NCBI GenBank assembly: GCA_023443705.1 | Contig: JAEZTD010000083.1 | Coordinates: 1 to 7,869, forward strand | Origin: Bacillota bacterium | Lineage (GTDB): Bacteria; Bacillota; Clostridia; Christensenellales; Aristaeellaceae | Reading direction: 5' to 3' | DNA length: 7,869 nt | Part shown: piece by piece, positions 1 through 6,699 of the stretch | How the letters are laid out: every line of letters begins with the position of its first letter | How positions within the stretch are numbered: the stretch's first letter is position 1 | Notes under the pieces: generated by a model | What the model saw: only the letters and a program-made list of their open reading frames with translations | Database searches by the model: none | Told to the model about the DNA's origin: nothing | Translations under genes and position numbers: made by a program

Positions 1-1
1 G

Positions 2-1858
2 CCGCTCGACGGAAACCACGGCAACGGCGTATCCATCGGCCTTCAAAGCGCGGGACAGGTGGAAGCGGCATTCGGGAAAGCGGTCGCGGTCAGCCGCGCG
101 GCGCTGGTGGAAAAGCAGGTGGAAGGCCGGGACTACCGCGTCCTGGTGGTGGGCGGGAGGGTTTCGGCGGTGGCGGAGCGCAGGCCTCCGGAAGTGATCG
201 GCGACGGCCTCAACACCATACGATCGCTGATCGAGATTGAAAACCGGAACCCGAACCGGGGCGAGGGACATGAAAAACCGCTGACGAAGATCGAACTGGA
301 TGAGTCCGCGGTGCGGCTATTGCGCGAGGCGGGGCTTTCGCCCTCTTCCGTTCCGGCCGAGGGAACCCGCATTGTGCTTCGGAAAAACGCGAACCTGTCC
401 ACCGGCGGCACCGCACGGGCGATTGAGGCCATCCACGAAAAGAACGCCGGGTATGCGGTGCGCGCCGCGGAGGCGATGGGGCTGGATGTGGCGGGTATCG
501 ACATCTGTTCAAAGGATATTTCCGTGCCGCTCGACGAGAACGGCGGCGCGATCCTGGAGGTCAACGCCGGGCCGGGGCTTCGGATGCACATGACGCCCTC
601 GGAGGGCGCGCCGGTGAACGTGGCGAAGGACATCCTGGACATGCTGTTCCCCGAAGGGCGGACGGCCTCAGTGCCCATTGTCTCAGTCACCGGAACCAAC
701 GGAAAGACCACCACCGTCCGGCTGATCGCCCGGGGGCTGAAGACGAACGGGCTCACCGTCGGCATGACCACCACCAGCGGCATCTTTATCGATGAACGCT
801 GCGTCGCCCCCGGCGACAATACCGGCGCGGTCAGCGCGGGTGCGGTGCTGGCGCGCCAGGAGGTGGAAGCGGCGGTACTCGAAACCGCCCGGGGCGGCAT
901 TGTTCGGCGGGGTCTCGGTTACGACCGGGCGGATGTGGCCGTCGTGACCAACATCTCCGACGACCACCTGGGGCAGGACGGGCTGGAAACGGTCGAGGAC
1001 ATGGCCTATGTCAAGGCGCTGGTGGTGGAGGCGGTGAAGCCCGACGGTTGGGCGGTGCTCAATGCGGACGACAGCATGGTTCAGCATTTTGTGGACCGCG
1101 CCCAATGCGGCGTCATCTACTTTTCAATGGACGCGATGAGCGAAAGGGTCCGGGCGCACATCGAAGCGGGAGGCCGCGCGGTCTGCCTGAAGGGGCACGT
1201 GATCGCCGCTTTTGAGGGTGGTGCATCCAGGCAGCTCGCGAAGGTGGGGGAGATACCCATTGCCTACGGCGGAATGGCGCCCTGCAACATCGAAAACGCG
1301 CTGGCCGCCGCCGCCGCGCTGATGGCGCTGAACGTGCCCGACGCGCGCATTCGGGAGGCGCTCATCGGCTTCAAGCCCGATGAAAAGGACAATCCAGGCC
1401 GCTTCAATGTTTTTAAAGTGAGCGATTACCGGGTCATGCTGGACTACGGCCACAACGTGGCTGGCTATGAGCAGGTGATTAACTTTCTCGAGCGGCAGGA
1501 TGCGCGGCGGCTGGTGGGGGTGATCGGCGTGCCGGGCGACCGGCGGGACGACGCCATCGGCAGGGTTGGCGCGCTTTGTGCCAAGCACTTCGACAAGCTC
1601 TACGTCAAGGAGGACGAAGACACCCGCGGGCGCGAGCCGGGCGAGGTGGCGCGGATCTTGAAAGCTGCGGCCAAGCGCGTCGCCGGGCGCGAGGTTGAGG
1701 TGGTACTATCGGAAAAAGACGCGCTGAAGCGGGCGATGGAGGAGGCCCGTGCGGGCGACTTCATCACCGTTTTTTTCGAGGCGTACGAGCCTCTCAAGCA
1801 GCTCATCACGGAGAGCGGAGGAGAGCTTGTTCCCGATATTCCGAAGTGCGGACGCTAG
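2..1858 (+). CDS. cphA: Cyanophycin synthetase, 5'-truncated by the window edge
   Basis: CphA polymerises aspartate and arginine into cyanophycin, a cytoplasmic nitrogen and carbon store, using ATP at an ATP-grasp site and a Mur-ligase-like site. The frame is open to the left edge: the first visible codons read PLDGNHGNGV, the ATP-grasp strand found inside the family, so the GTG at 59 is not the real start. Visible parts in order are the end of the ATP-grasp domain, with EVNAGPG at nt 557-577, then the Mur ligase central domain with the P-loop GTNGKTTT at nt 692-715 and NISDDHLG at nt 950-973, then the C-terminal domain with DYGHN at nt 1442-1456 and DRRDD at nt 1538-1552. About 618 residues are present; the family is usually about 870-900, so roughly 250-280 N-terminal residues lie outside. 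All motifs look intact. Neighbours upstream, where a cyanophycinase or second synthetase often sits, are not visible. Confidence 0.95.
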   Translation, partial: PLDGNHGNGVSIGLQSAGQVEAAFGKAVAVSRAALVEKQVEGRDYRVLVVGGRVSAVAERRPPEVIGDGLNTIRSLIEIENRNPNRGEGHEKPLTKIELDESAVRLLREAGLSPSSVPAEGTRIVLRKNANLSTGGTARAIEAIHEKNAGYAVRAAEAMGLDVAGIDICSKDISVPLDENGGAILEVNAGPGLRMHMTPSEGAPVNVAKDILDMLFPEGRTASVPIVSVTGTNGKTTTVRLIARGLKTNGLTVGMTTTSGIFIDERCVAPGDNTGAVSAGAVLARQEVEAAVLETARGGIVRRGLGYDRADVAVVTNISDDHLGQDGLETVEDMAYVKALVVEAVKPDGWAVLNADDSMVQHFVDRAQCGVIYFSMDAMSERVRAHIEAGGRAVCLKGHVIAAFEGGASRQLAKVGEIPIAYGGMAPCNIENALAAAAALMALNVPDARIREALIGFKPDEKDNPGRFNVFKVSDYRVMLDYGHNVAGYEQVINFLERQDARRLVGVIGVPGDRRDDAIGRVGALCAKHFDKLYVKEDEDTRGREPGEVARILKAAAKRVAGREVEVVLSEKDALKRAMEEARAGDFITVFFEAYEPLKQLITESGGELVPDIPKCGR

Positions 1859-1880
1859 GAATACCGACGACATCCATGGA

Positions 1881-1922
1881 TTATAAAAAATACGAGCACC
1901 CCTTAATGTCGGGGCGCTCGTA
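1881..1922 (-). terminator. Rho-independent terminator of the transporter-dehydrogenase operon
   Basis: The arms at 1891-1902 and 1911-1922 form a 12-pair stem with an 8-base loop. On the minus strand the stem is followed by TTTTTTATAA (1890-1881). The only non-Watson-Crick position is a G-U wobble in minus-strand RNA but an A-C mismatch in plus-strand RNA, and the plus strand has no U tract after it. Both facts point to a minus-strand terminator. It begins 17 bases past the dehydrogenase stop codon. It also lies just past the convergent cphA gene and may help that gene only weakly. Confidence 0.9.
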
Positions 1923-1939
1923 AATAATAATGAAGGAAG

Positions 1940-2962
1940 TCAGTCGCCGACCTTGATGAGTACCTTGCCCCTTTTTCGGAAGGAGGCGTCGGTGAACACG
2001 CGCTCGATGTCCTCAAGCGGCACGGTGTCGGTGATGATGTCGTCCATAACCACCCGCTTCTGCCCGAGAAGTCGGACGCTCCGGGTGAAGGTGTAGGGGT
2101 TGATGAAGGAGGAGACGATGGTCAGCTCCCGCTGGAAGATAGAGAAGGGCTTGACGATGATCTCCGTCTCCGGAGCGACCAGCCCGAACAGCATCACCGT
2201 GCAGCACTTACCGGCCAACTCGATCGCCTGCTTCTGGGTAAAGGACGTTCCGGCCGCTTCGATCACGCAGTCGAGGTTCTCGCAGGCGCGGTCGATCGCC
2301 TCGCGGATGTCCTCTTTGGATGGGTCGATCACAATATCCGCGCCCAGCTTTTTCGCGAGCTGACGCTTTTCTGGCACCAGCTCACTGACGATGAGCTTGC
2401 CCGCGCCGCTCATCTTTGCCAGTTGCAGCATCATCAGTCCAATCGGGCCCGCGCCGATGACCAGCACATTTGCGCCCGCCTTGATGCGGCACAGGTCAAT
2501 GCCGTTGATGCAGCAGGACAGCGTCTCCGATTGCGAACCGGCCTCAAAGGACACTTCATCCGGCAGGTGGTAGACCTGCTTTTCGGGCACCACGGCGTAT
2601 TCGGCGAAGCCGCCGGGGAAGGTGGTGCCGTAGCCCTTCATGCTGGTGCAGAAGTGCGCCTTGCCGTTCATGCAGAAGTAGCATTCGCCGCACACCTCGT
2701 TGGGGTCCACCGAAACCCGGTCGCCGGGCTTGAAGCGGGTGACCTTCGCGCCGACAACGTCGACGACGCCGGAAAACTCGTGGCCGATCACCGTGCCCTC
2801 GGGCACCGGCGCGGCGCCGCCGTCACCATGATAAATGTGCAGATCCGTGCCGCATACGCCGCAGAACTTGATCTTGATCCGGACGTCCCGTTCGCCGACC
2901 TCCGGCTTCGGAATGTCCACGACGCGCACGTCGTTTTTCTTGAAATATACAGCCGCTTTCAT
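1940..2962 (-). CDS. Zinc-dependent medium-chain alcohol/polyol dehydrogenase
   Basis: This 340-residue protein is a medium-chain dehydrogenase of the sorbitol/threonine dehydrogenase type, a cytoplasmic NAD(P)-dependent oxidoreductase acting on secondary hydroxyls of polyols, sugars or related compounds. The N-terminal GroES-like domain carries catalytic-zinc residues C37 and H61-E62 and a complete structural-zinc set C91, C94, C97, C105. The Rossmann fold has GAGPIG at about 170-175 and an acidic residue, E194, at the end of the second strand, which usually favours NAD over NADP. The start at 2962 (MKAAVYF) is chosen because AGGAGG lies 5 bases upstream; the in-frame ATG at 3001 lacks a ribosome binding site and would add 13 residues with no family match. 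It is the last gene of the operon, 45 bases after the MalG-like permease, so its substrate is probably the imported compound or a derivative. The exact substrate cannot be assigned. Confidence 0.92.
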   Translation of the reverse strand: MKAAVYFKKNDVRVVDIPKPEVGERDVRIKIKFCGVCGTDLHIYHGDGGAAPVPEGTVIGHEFSGVVDVVGAKVTRFKPGDRVSVDPNEVCGECYFCMNGKAHFCTSMKGYGTTFPGGFAEYAVVPEKQVYHLPDEVSFEAGSQSETLSCCINGIDLCRIKAGANVLVIGAGPIGLMMLQLAKMSGAGKLIVSELVPEKRQLAKKLGADIVIDPSKEDIREAIDRACENLDCVIEAAGTSFTQKQAIELAGKCCTVMLFGLVAPETEIIVKPFSIFQRELTIVSSFINPYTFTRSVRLLGQKRVVMDDIITDTVPLEDIERVFTDASFRKRGKVLIKVGD

Positions 2963-2967
2963 GTTTT

Positions 2968-2973
2968 CCTCCT
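2968..2973 (-). promoter_or_regulatory. Ribosome binding site deciding the dehydrogenase start
   Basis: A perfect AGGAGG on the minus strand sits 5 bases before the ATG at 2962. It lies inside the longer open frame that begins at 3001, so it argues for the shorter protein. Confidence 0.85.
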
Positions 2974-3007
2974 GTACTTTTGCCCGTCCGAAGGCTTCCA
3001 TACAATA

Positions 3008-3880
3008 TTACCCCTTGACCGCGCCCATCGTCAAGCCCTTGACCAGCGACTTTTGCGTCAGCCAGCCCAGGAGCACCGCTGGCAGCACCGAAATGGTGGA
3101 CGAGGCCGAAAGCTGCGCGGTGAACTGGCCCTGCTGTTCGCGGAAGCGCGCCATGTATACGGGGAGCGTCGCCGTTTGGTTGGTGGTCAGTTTGAAACCA
3201 AGAAGGAATTCGTTCCAGATAAACACTGCCACCAGGAGTCCAGCCGTGATGATGCCTGTACGCGCCAGCGGTACGACGACCTTTGTGAGCTGCTGGGAAC
3301 GGGTGCAACCGTCGATCTCGCTGGCTTCGATCAGCGAGGCGGGGATGTCCGCCAGGAAGGAGTGCACCATCCACACCACCAGCGGCAGGTGAAACCCGAC
3401 GTAGATGATTAAAAGCCCCAAGGGCGTCTTGTGCAGGTTCAGTGTGTTGAATGTCAGGTACAGCGGGATCAACACCGCAACCGGAGGAAGAAGAATGGTC
3501 GTGATGAACCAGAGATATAGGCTGTCGTTTGTGCCGGGCTTCTTGAAACGACCGAACTGCAGCGCGAAGGCTGCGGGTACACCTAGCGCCAGGGAGATCA
3601 ACGTACACGCCACCACCTGAAACACAGAATTGTTCAGGTAGTTCATCATGTCGGCGTCGCCGAGTACCTTTTGAAAGGTGACGAGCGTGGGATCAAAGAA
3701 TAATGCGGGGGTCACTGCCTGAAGCTCTGTTTTGAAACCGGTCAGGAACATGTACAATATGGGGAAGAAGTAGCTCAGGCCAACGGCGTAACAGATGATG
3801 CCCAACAGCAGCTTTTTGATGATCTTCCGGCGCTGTATCGCCCGGTTGACCACGTGAATGGAGCGCTTCTCAGCCGTCAT
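3008..3880 (-). CDS. Sugar ABC transporter permease, MalG-like (CUT1 family)
   Basis: This 290-residue inner-membrane protein is the second permease subunit of a carbohydrate uptake ABC transporter. A short basic cytoplasmic N-terminus (about 1-24) is followed by a first membrane segment at about 25-48 and further hydrophobic segments near 83-108, 120-145, 153-173, 208-228 and 261-275. The EAA loop that contacts the ATPase is present at 185-191 (EASEIDG). The tail GLTMGAVKG is typical of MalG-type proteins. The start at 3880 has AGGAGGG at 3894-3888, 7 bases upstream; that site overlaps the TAG stop of the preceding permease gene (3895-3893), so the two genes are tightly packed and possibly translationally coupled. 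Length and topology are normal for the family. Substrate is unknown. Confidence 0.94.
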   Translation of the reverse strand: MTAEKRSIHVVNRAIQRRKIIKKLLLGIICYAVGLSYFFPILYMFLTGFKTELQAVTPALFFDPTLVTFQKVLGDADMMNYLNNSVFQVVACTLISLALGVPAAFALQFGRFKKPGTNDSLYLWFITTILLPPVAVLIPLYLTFNTLNLHKTPLGLLIIYVGFHLPLVVWMVHSFLADIPASLIEASEIDGCTRSQQLTKVVVPLARTGIITAGLLVAVFIWNEFLLGFKLTTNQTATLPVYMARFREQQGQFTAQLSASSTISVLPAVLLGWLTQKSLVKGLTMGAVKG

Positions 3881-3892
3881 GCGTCTTCCCTC

Positions 3893-4789
3893 CTAATCAT
3901 ACATCGCGCGGCGCTTCTTGATCGCTCGATAGAGCAGCTGCACGGTAAGCAGAGTAATCATTACTGTAATGACTGCGACCGTCGCGGCGCGGCCTACGTC
4001 TTTTGCACTGTAAACAATCTCGTATACAAAGAAGGGCAATGTGTAGGATCGCGTGCCAGGCCCGCCCGCGGTAGTGACAAGGATAAGGCCATATTCCTTG
4101 ATGATGAAGATCAGCCCCAGCATGATCGCCACCTGCATGTGGTTCAGGATCATCGGCAGCTTGATCCGGAAGGTCATGACGCCCCAGTTACAGCCGTCGA
4201 TCCGGGCGGACTCCAGAACCTCTTGAGAAATACCCTGAAGGCCGGCCAGGATCACGAGCACGAAAAATGGCATCCATTGCCAGACGAGCAAGAACCCTAT
4301 CAAAGGCAAAGAGTGATAGCTGATAAAATCCACCGGCGCAACGCCGATGAGCCTGCATATATAGCCATACCAGCCAAAGGTCGTGTTGAGGATGGTCACC
4401 TTCCAGACCACGCCGCTGGCGGTGGACATGACGAAGAAGGGGCCGAGAATCAGCGTGCGCACCACGTTGATCCCTGGGATGTCGTGATCAAGCAGAAGCG
4501 AAAGAAGAAAGCCGAAAAAAGTGCACGCAAGCAACGAGACTACGGTAAGGAGAATCGTCTGCCAAGTGATGATCCAGAACTCTCCGCTGCCAGAGCCCCA
4601 CAAGTAATAAGAATAATTGTTTAACCAATTGAATTTTACGCCCAGGTCAGGTCTATTTGTCCTCCAGCGGAGAAACGAGAATATAATCGTCAGGATGAAA
4701 GGGACTTGCGTTGTAATCGCGACCCAAAGAACCGCAGGAAGGGCGAAATACTTGTCCGTAAGGCGTCTTTTTCTCAGAGTGCGCTGCAT
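3893..4789 (-). CDS. Sugar ABC transporter permease, MalF-like (CUT1 family)
   Basis: This 298-residue inner-membrane protein is the first permease subunit of the same transporter. The N-terminus is basic (MQRTLRKRRL). Hydrophobic segments fall near 13-40, 71-100, 108-130, 160-184, 217-240 and 266-288. The EAA loop is at 193-199 (ESARIDG), and TTAGGPG at 239-245 matches the conserved glycine-rich stretch of MalF-type subunits. The open frame continues upstream to 5056, but that extension would overlap the binding-protein gene and has no transporter character. The ATG at 4789 has AGGTGA 5 bases upstream and gives the usual family length. A 161-base gap with a stem-loop separates it from the binding-protein gene; only 12 bases separate it from the MalG-like gene. 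No ATPase gene is next to it. Confidence 0.94.
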   Translation of the reverse strand: MQRTLRKRRLTDKYFALPAVLWVAITTQVPFILTIIFSFLRWRTNRPDLGVKFNWLNNYSYYLWGSGSGEFWIITWQTILLTVVSLLACTFFGFLLSLLLDHDIPGINVVRTLILGPFFVMSTASGVVWKVTILNTTFGWYGYICRLIGVAPVDFISYHSLPLIGFLLVWQWMPFFVLVILAGLQGISQEVLESARIDGCNWGVMTFRIKLPMILNHMQVAIMLGLIFIIKEYGLILVTTAGGPGTRSYTLPFFVYEIVYSAKDVGRAATVAVITVMITLLTVQLLYRAIKKRRAMYD

Positions 4790-4794
4790 GCGCT

Positions 4795-4800
4795 TCACCT
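4795..4800 (-). promoter_or_regulatory. Ribosome binding site deciding the MalF-like start
   Basis: AGGTGA on the minus strand ends 5 bases before the ATG at 4789. It is weaker than the AGGAGG sites of the other operon genes, but it is the only good site near the family-typical N-terminus. Confidence 0.65.
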
Positions 4801-4889
4801 GCCCTTGATTTGATCGAAGGGGCGTAGAGGTCGACTGAGTTATCAAAAGGGGCGGCGACATGCCGCCTGAGAGGCGTGAATACTTCAAA

Positions 4890-4928
4890 CCGCTCCCGCG
4901 CACCCGAAGGGTATGCGCGCGGGAGCGG
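4890..4928 (-). other. Intergenic stem-loop between binding-protein and permease genes
   Basis: A perfect 12-base inverted repeat (CCGCTCCCGCGC at 4890-4901, its complement at 4917-4928) encloses a 15-base loop, and the loop can pair further (ACCC with GGGT). It starts 22 bases after the binding-protein stop. In minus-strand RNA it is followed only by a short UUU, so it is not a full terminator. In many binding-protein operons a hairpin at this place protects the upstream mRNA and lowers downstream expression, giving an excess of binding protein over permease. That role is inferred here. Confidence 0.8.
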
Positions 4929-4950
4929 AGTGCTCCTTCACAAGCTGGCG

Positions 4951-6294
4951 TCAGCCTTTGTAGCCACCTTCGTCGGCAATCTGAGCGAACAAGGCCTGGG
5001 TGTTGGCGATGGCCTGATCCAGCGTGATCTGGTCGGTCACGTACTCGGCCAGCCACTGGGTCATCTTATTTCCGGCAATTTCAAATTCAGGGATGGCGAT
5101 GTACTGGAGGCCCGTATACGGAACGGGGTTGACACAGGGGTTGTTAAAGTCCATCTCCTGAAGTGCGGCCAGCGTCGCGGCGGCATAGGGCACATTCGCG
5201 TAGGCCGGCAGCGTGTACAGAGAGGAGCGGGCCGCCTGCGGAGTCATCGCGCCGGACGGATCCTTCTCCAGCGTCAGGTTGATGAAGTCCTTGGAGGTCG
5301 CCCAGAGCATGAAGTCGAACACTTCCTGCTTCTTGTCGCTCTTGGGGTTGATGCCCATGGCCCAGTTCCACAGCCAAGAGGTGTTGGTCTCCTTGACCTG
5401 GTGCGGGGCGGCCACGTAGCCCATCTTGCCCTTGATGGGGCTGCCTTCGGCTTCAAACCCGGAGCAAATGGAGGTTGCGTCGTAGTAGATGCCGCACTTG
5501 CCGGTCAGCATCAGCGCGATGCATTCGTTGTAGGAGTAGCTGAGGATGTCCTTCTGACCGGCGTCGCGCAGGATCTTCTTGTACATCTCCCAAGCTGCGC
5601 GCTGCTCGGCGGTGTCCACGGTGGCGTTCCACTCCATGTCGTAGAACTGACCGCCGAAGGCGTTGACCATCGTCACGAAGGGCGCGCCGCTCATGCCCCA
5701 GCCGGGCGCTCCGCGCATCGTCATGCCGACATAATCCTCACCCAGCGCCTTCTTGAGGTCGACTGCCAGCTGGTAGATTTCATCCCAGGTGGGCTTCTCC
5801 GGCATGGTCAGGCCGGCCTTGTCGAAGAGCTCCTTGTTGTACATGATGAATGAGGACTCGCCATAGTACGGAATCGCGTACTGCTTTCCGTCCAGCGCCA
5901 GGGACTGCATCATGCCCGGGATCAGGTCGTCGTAGTCGTACCAGGTTTTCTGCTCCTCAGTCATGGCCTCGAAGTAGGGGGTCAGGTCCTCAAGCCAGCC
6001 GTTGCGGGCCCAGGTCTGCGCCTCGTAAGGCCCAATGTAGAACATGTCGTAGGCGTTGCCACCGGAAGAGGCTTCCGTCGACAGCTTTTCGCGCATGTCG
6101 TTCTCAGGCAGGATGGCGATGTTGATCTCGACGCCTTCCTTCTTGTAGTTCTCCTTCGCAAGATCGGCCAGCGCCTGGGAAAGCGGGTTGTTGGCCAGCA
6201 CAATGTTGACGACTTTGGTCTCGGCGGACGCGAACGTGGGCGCGAGCGCAAGAATCAACATTACGGCCAGCAGCAGTGACAATCCTCTCTTCAT
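4951..6294 (-). CDS. Extracellular sugar-binding protein of the ABC transporter (family 1)
   Basis: This 447-residue secreted protein should capture the transporter's substrate outside the cytoplasmic membrane and deliver it to the MalF/MalG-like permeases. The N-terminus has the basic residues K2 and R3, a hydrophobic core (5-18) and A22-S23-A24, a good signal peptidase I site giving a mature start at E25. There is no cysteine in the leader, so it is not a standard lipoprotein. The body has the usual family-1 pattern: an early AxxDLAKENYKK-like helix, YAIPYYGESSFIMYNKELFDKAGL near 138-161, which is the typical hinge-proximal stretch, and PTWDEIYQLAVDLKK after it. The start at 6294 has AGGAGGG 6 bases upstream. 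It is the first gene of the operon. Ligand identity cannot be read from sequence. Confidence 0.95.
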   Translation of the reverse strand: MKRGLSLLLAVMLILALAPTFASAETKVVNIVLANNPLSQALADLAKENYKKEGVEINIAILPENDMREKLSTEASSGGNAYDMFYIGPYEAQTWARNGWLEDLTPYFEAMTEEQKTWYDYDDLIPGMMQSLALDGKQYAIPYYGESSFIMYNKELFDKAGLTMPEKPTWDEIYQLAVDLKKALGEDYVGMTMRGAPGWGMSGAPFVTMVNAFGGQFYDMEWNATVDTAEQRAAWEMYKKILRDAGQKDILSYSYNECIALMLTGKCGIYYDATSICSGFEAEGSPIKGKMGYVAAPHQVKETNTSWLWNWAMGINPKSDKKQEVFDFMLWATSKDFINLTLEKDPSGAMTPQAARSSLYTLPAYANVPYAAATLAALQEMDFNNPCVNPVPYTGLQYIAIPEFEIAGNKMTQWLAEYVTDQITLDQAIANTQALFAQIADEGGYKG

Positions 6295-6318
6295 ACAGGA
6301 CCCTCCTCGATTTTTTCA

Positions 6319-6338
6319 ATTTGCGGTCTTCCGCAAAT
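6319..6338 (-). other. Perfect hairpin in the 5' leader, just before the binding-protein RBS
   Basis: The 8-base arms ATTTGCGG and CCGCAAAT (6319-6326 and 6331-6338) enclose a 4-base loop. In the minus-strand transcript the hairpin ends 11 bases before the AGGAGGG at 6307-6301. There is no U tract after it in that direction, so it is not a terminator. It could stabilise the mRNA or be a protein-binding palindrome; the sequence does not decide between these. Confidence 0.6.
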
Positions 6339-6475
6339 ACAAAACATATTCTCATTTATGCTTTTCGGGGTTTTGAGCGTATGATGCGGGATTGGGCACA
6401 GGGTGTTTGTGAAGTCTTGATGAAGCGCTGTGAGAGGGGGCATTTAATGCGGTAACAATTTATCGATTTGACTTT

Positions 6476-6490
6476 TGGAAAACGTTTTTT
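6476..6490. promoter_or_regulatory. Candidate cre-like / LacI-family operator
   Basis: The sequence TGGAAAACGTTTTTT contains the perfect palindrome AAAACGTTTT (6479-6488) centred on CG. It matches the published CcpA cre consensus WTGAAARCGYTTWNN at all but one defined position (G instead of T at the second base). It lies about 6-20 bases downstream of the start predicted from the promoter at 6531-6503, a position where cre sites repress by blocking transcription. No CcpA gene is visible; the site is predicted by pattern only. Confidence 0.5.
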
Positions 6491-6492
6491 AT

Positions 6493-6511
6493 ATGTGTGA
6501 TTATCATACAT
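6493..6511. promoter_or_regulatory. Candidate repressor operator overlapping the -10 element
   Basis: ATGTGTGA (6493-6500) and TCATACAT (6504-6511) form an imperfect inverted repeat with 7 of 8 pairs and a 3-base centre. It covers the TATGAT -10 element and the expected transcription start, a placement typical of repressor operators. The adjacent ROK regulator is the natural candidate to bind it; this link is inferred. Confidence 0.45.
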
Positions 6512-6531
6512 CAACCAAACGGAGTTGTCAA
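6503..6531 (-). promoter_or_regulatory. Sigma-70/SigA-type promoter of the transporter operon
   Basis: On the minus strand TTGACA (6531-6526), a perfect -35, is followed after 17 bases by TATGAT (6508-6503), one base from the -10 consensus. Transcription should start near 6496, giving a leader of about 200 bases before the binding-protein ATG at 6294. The position downstream of the ROK gene's terminator fits a separate promoter for the operon. Confidence 0.82.
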
Positions 6532-6538
6532 TAGGCAA

Positions 6539-6646
6539 AATAATACGATCAAAAAATATTGAAATATGCCTACAAATCCGGAAACATTATAGAATATTTT
6601 CTGAACATGCATATCGATTGGCGGAGGAAGAAGAGGCGCCGGTGTG
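6539..6646. other. AT-rich spacer upstream of the operon promoter
   Basis: This part of the 405-base gap between the binding-protein and ROK genes shows no convincing gene. The portion up to about 6600 is strongly AT-rich, unlike the coding DNA, and lies directly upstream of the -35 element, so it could act as an UP-like or bent region. A lone TATAAT on the minus strand (6591-6586) lacks a matching -35. Confidence 0.4.
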
Positions 6647-6677
6647 AAAAACCGCGGCGGCGCATTGCGCCGCCGCG
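6647..6677 (-). terminator. Rho-independent terminator of the ROK regulator gene
   Basis: The perfect 11-base arms CGCGGCGGCGC (6653-6663) and GCGCCGCCGCG (6667-6677) enclose a 3-base loop. On the minus strand they are followed by GTTTTTC. The stem begins 22 bases after the ROK stop codon. It separates the regulator transcript from the operon downstream. Confidence 0.93.
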
Positions 6678-6699
6678 AATATTTGACCCGCAGAACGGT

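Noticed and set aside
133..900. A 255-codon minus-strand open frame opposite cphA
   Set aside because: The Ser/Pro/Arg-rich translation is the shadow of the ATP-grasp and Mur-ligase codons on the other strand.
2423..3412. A 329-codon plus-strand open frame
   Set aside because: It is antisense to the dehydrogenase and MalG-like genes, whose zinc and EAA motifs establish the minus frames. It shows no family resemblance.
4864..4876. Small inverted repeat CGCCT-GAG-AGGCG next to the main intergenic stem-loop
   Set aside because: A 5-pair stem is expected by chance in DNA of this composition and has no terminator-like U tract directly after it.
4790..5056. N-terminal extension of the MalF-like protein by 89 codons
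   Set aside because: It would overlap the end of the binding-protein gene and cross the intergenic stem-loop. The residues look random, and a ribosome binding site plus family-typical start exist at 4789.
4876..5853. A 325-codon open frame on the plus strand
   Set aside because: It lies antisense to the well-supported binding-protein gene, gives a composition rich in Gly, Val, His and Arg with no recognisable domain, and is a by-product of GC-rich codon use.
6291..6443. A 50-codon minus-strand frame in the leader whose TGA overlaps the binding-protein ATG
   Set aside because: There is no ribosome binding site before its ATG and the peptide has no recognisable features. The stop/start overlap is probably chance.
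6468..6496. Possible plus-strand promoter (TTGACT with an ATATGT-like -10)
   Set aside because: The -10 is poor and no plus-strand gene follows; it would only transcribe antisense to the ROK gene.
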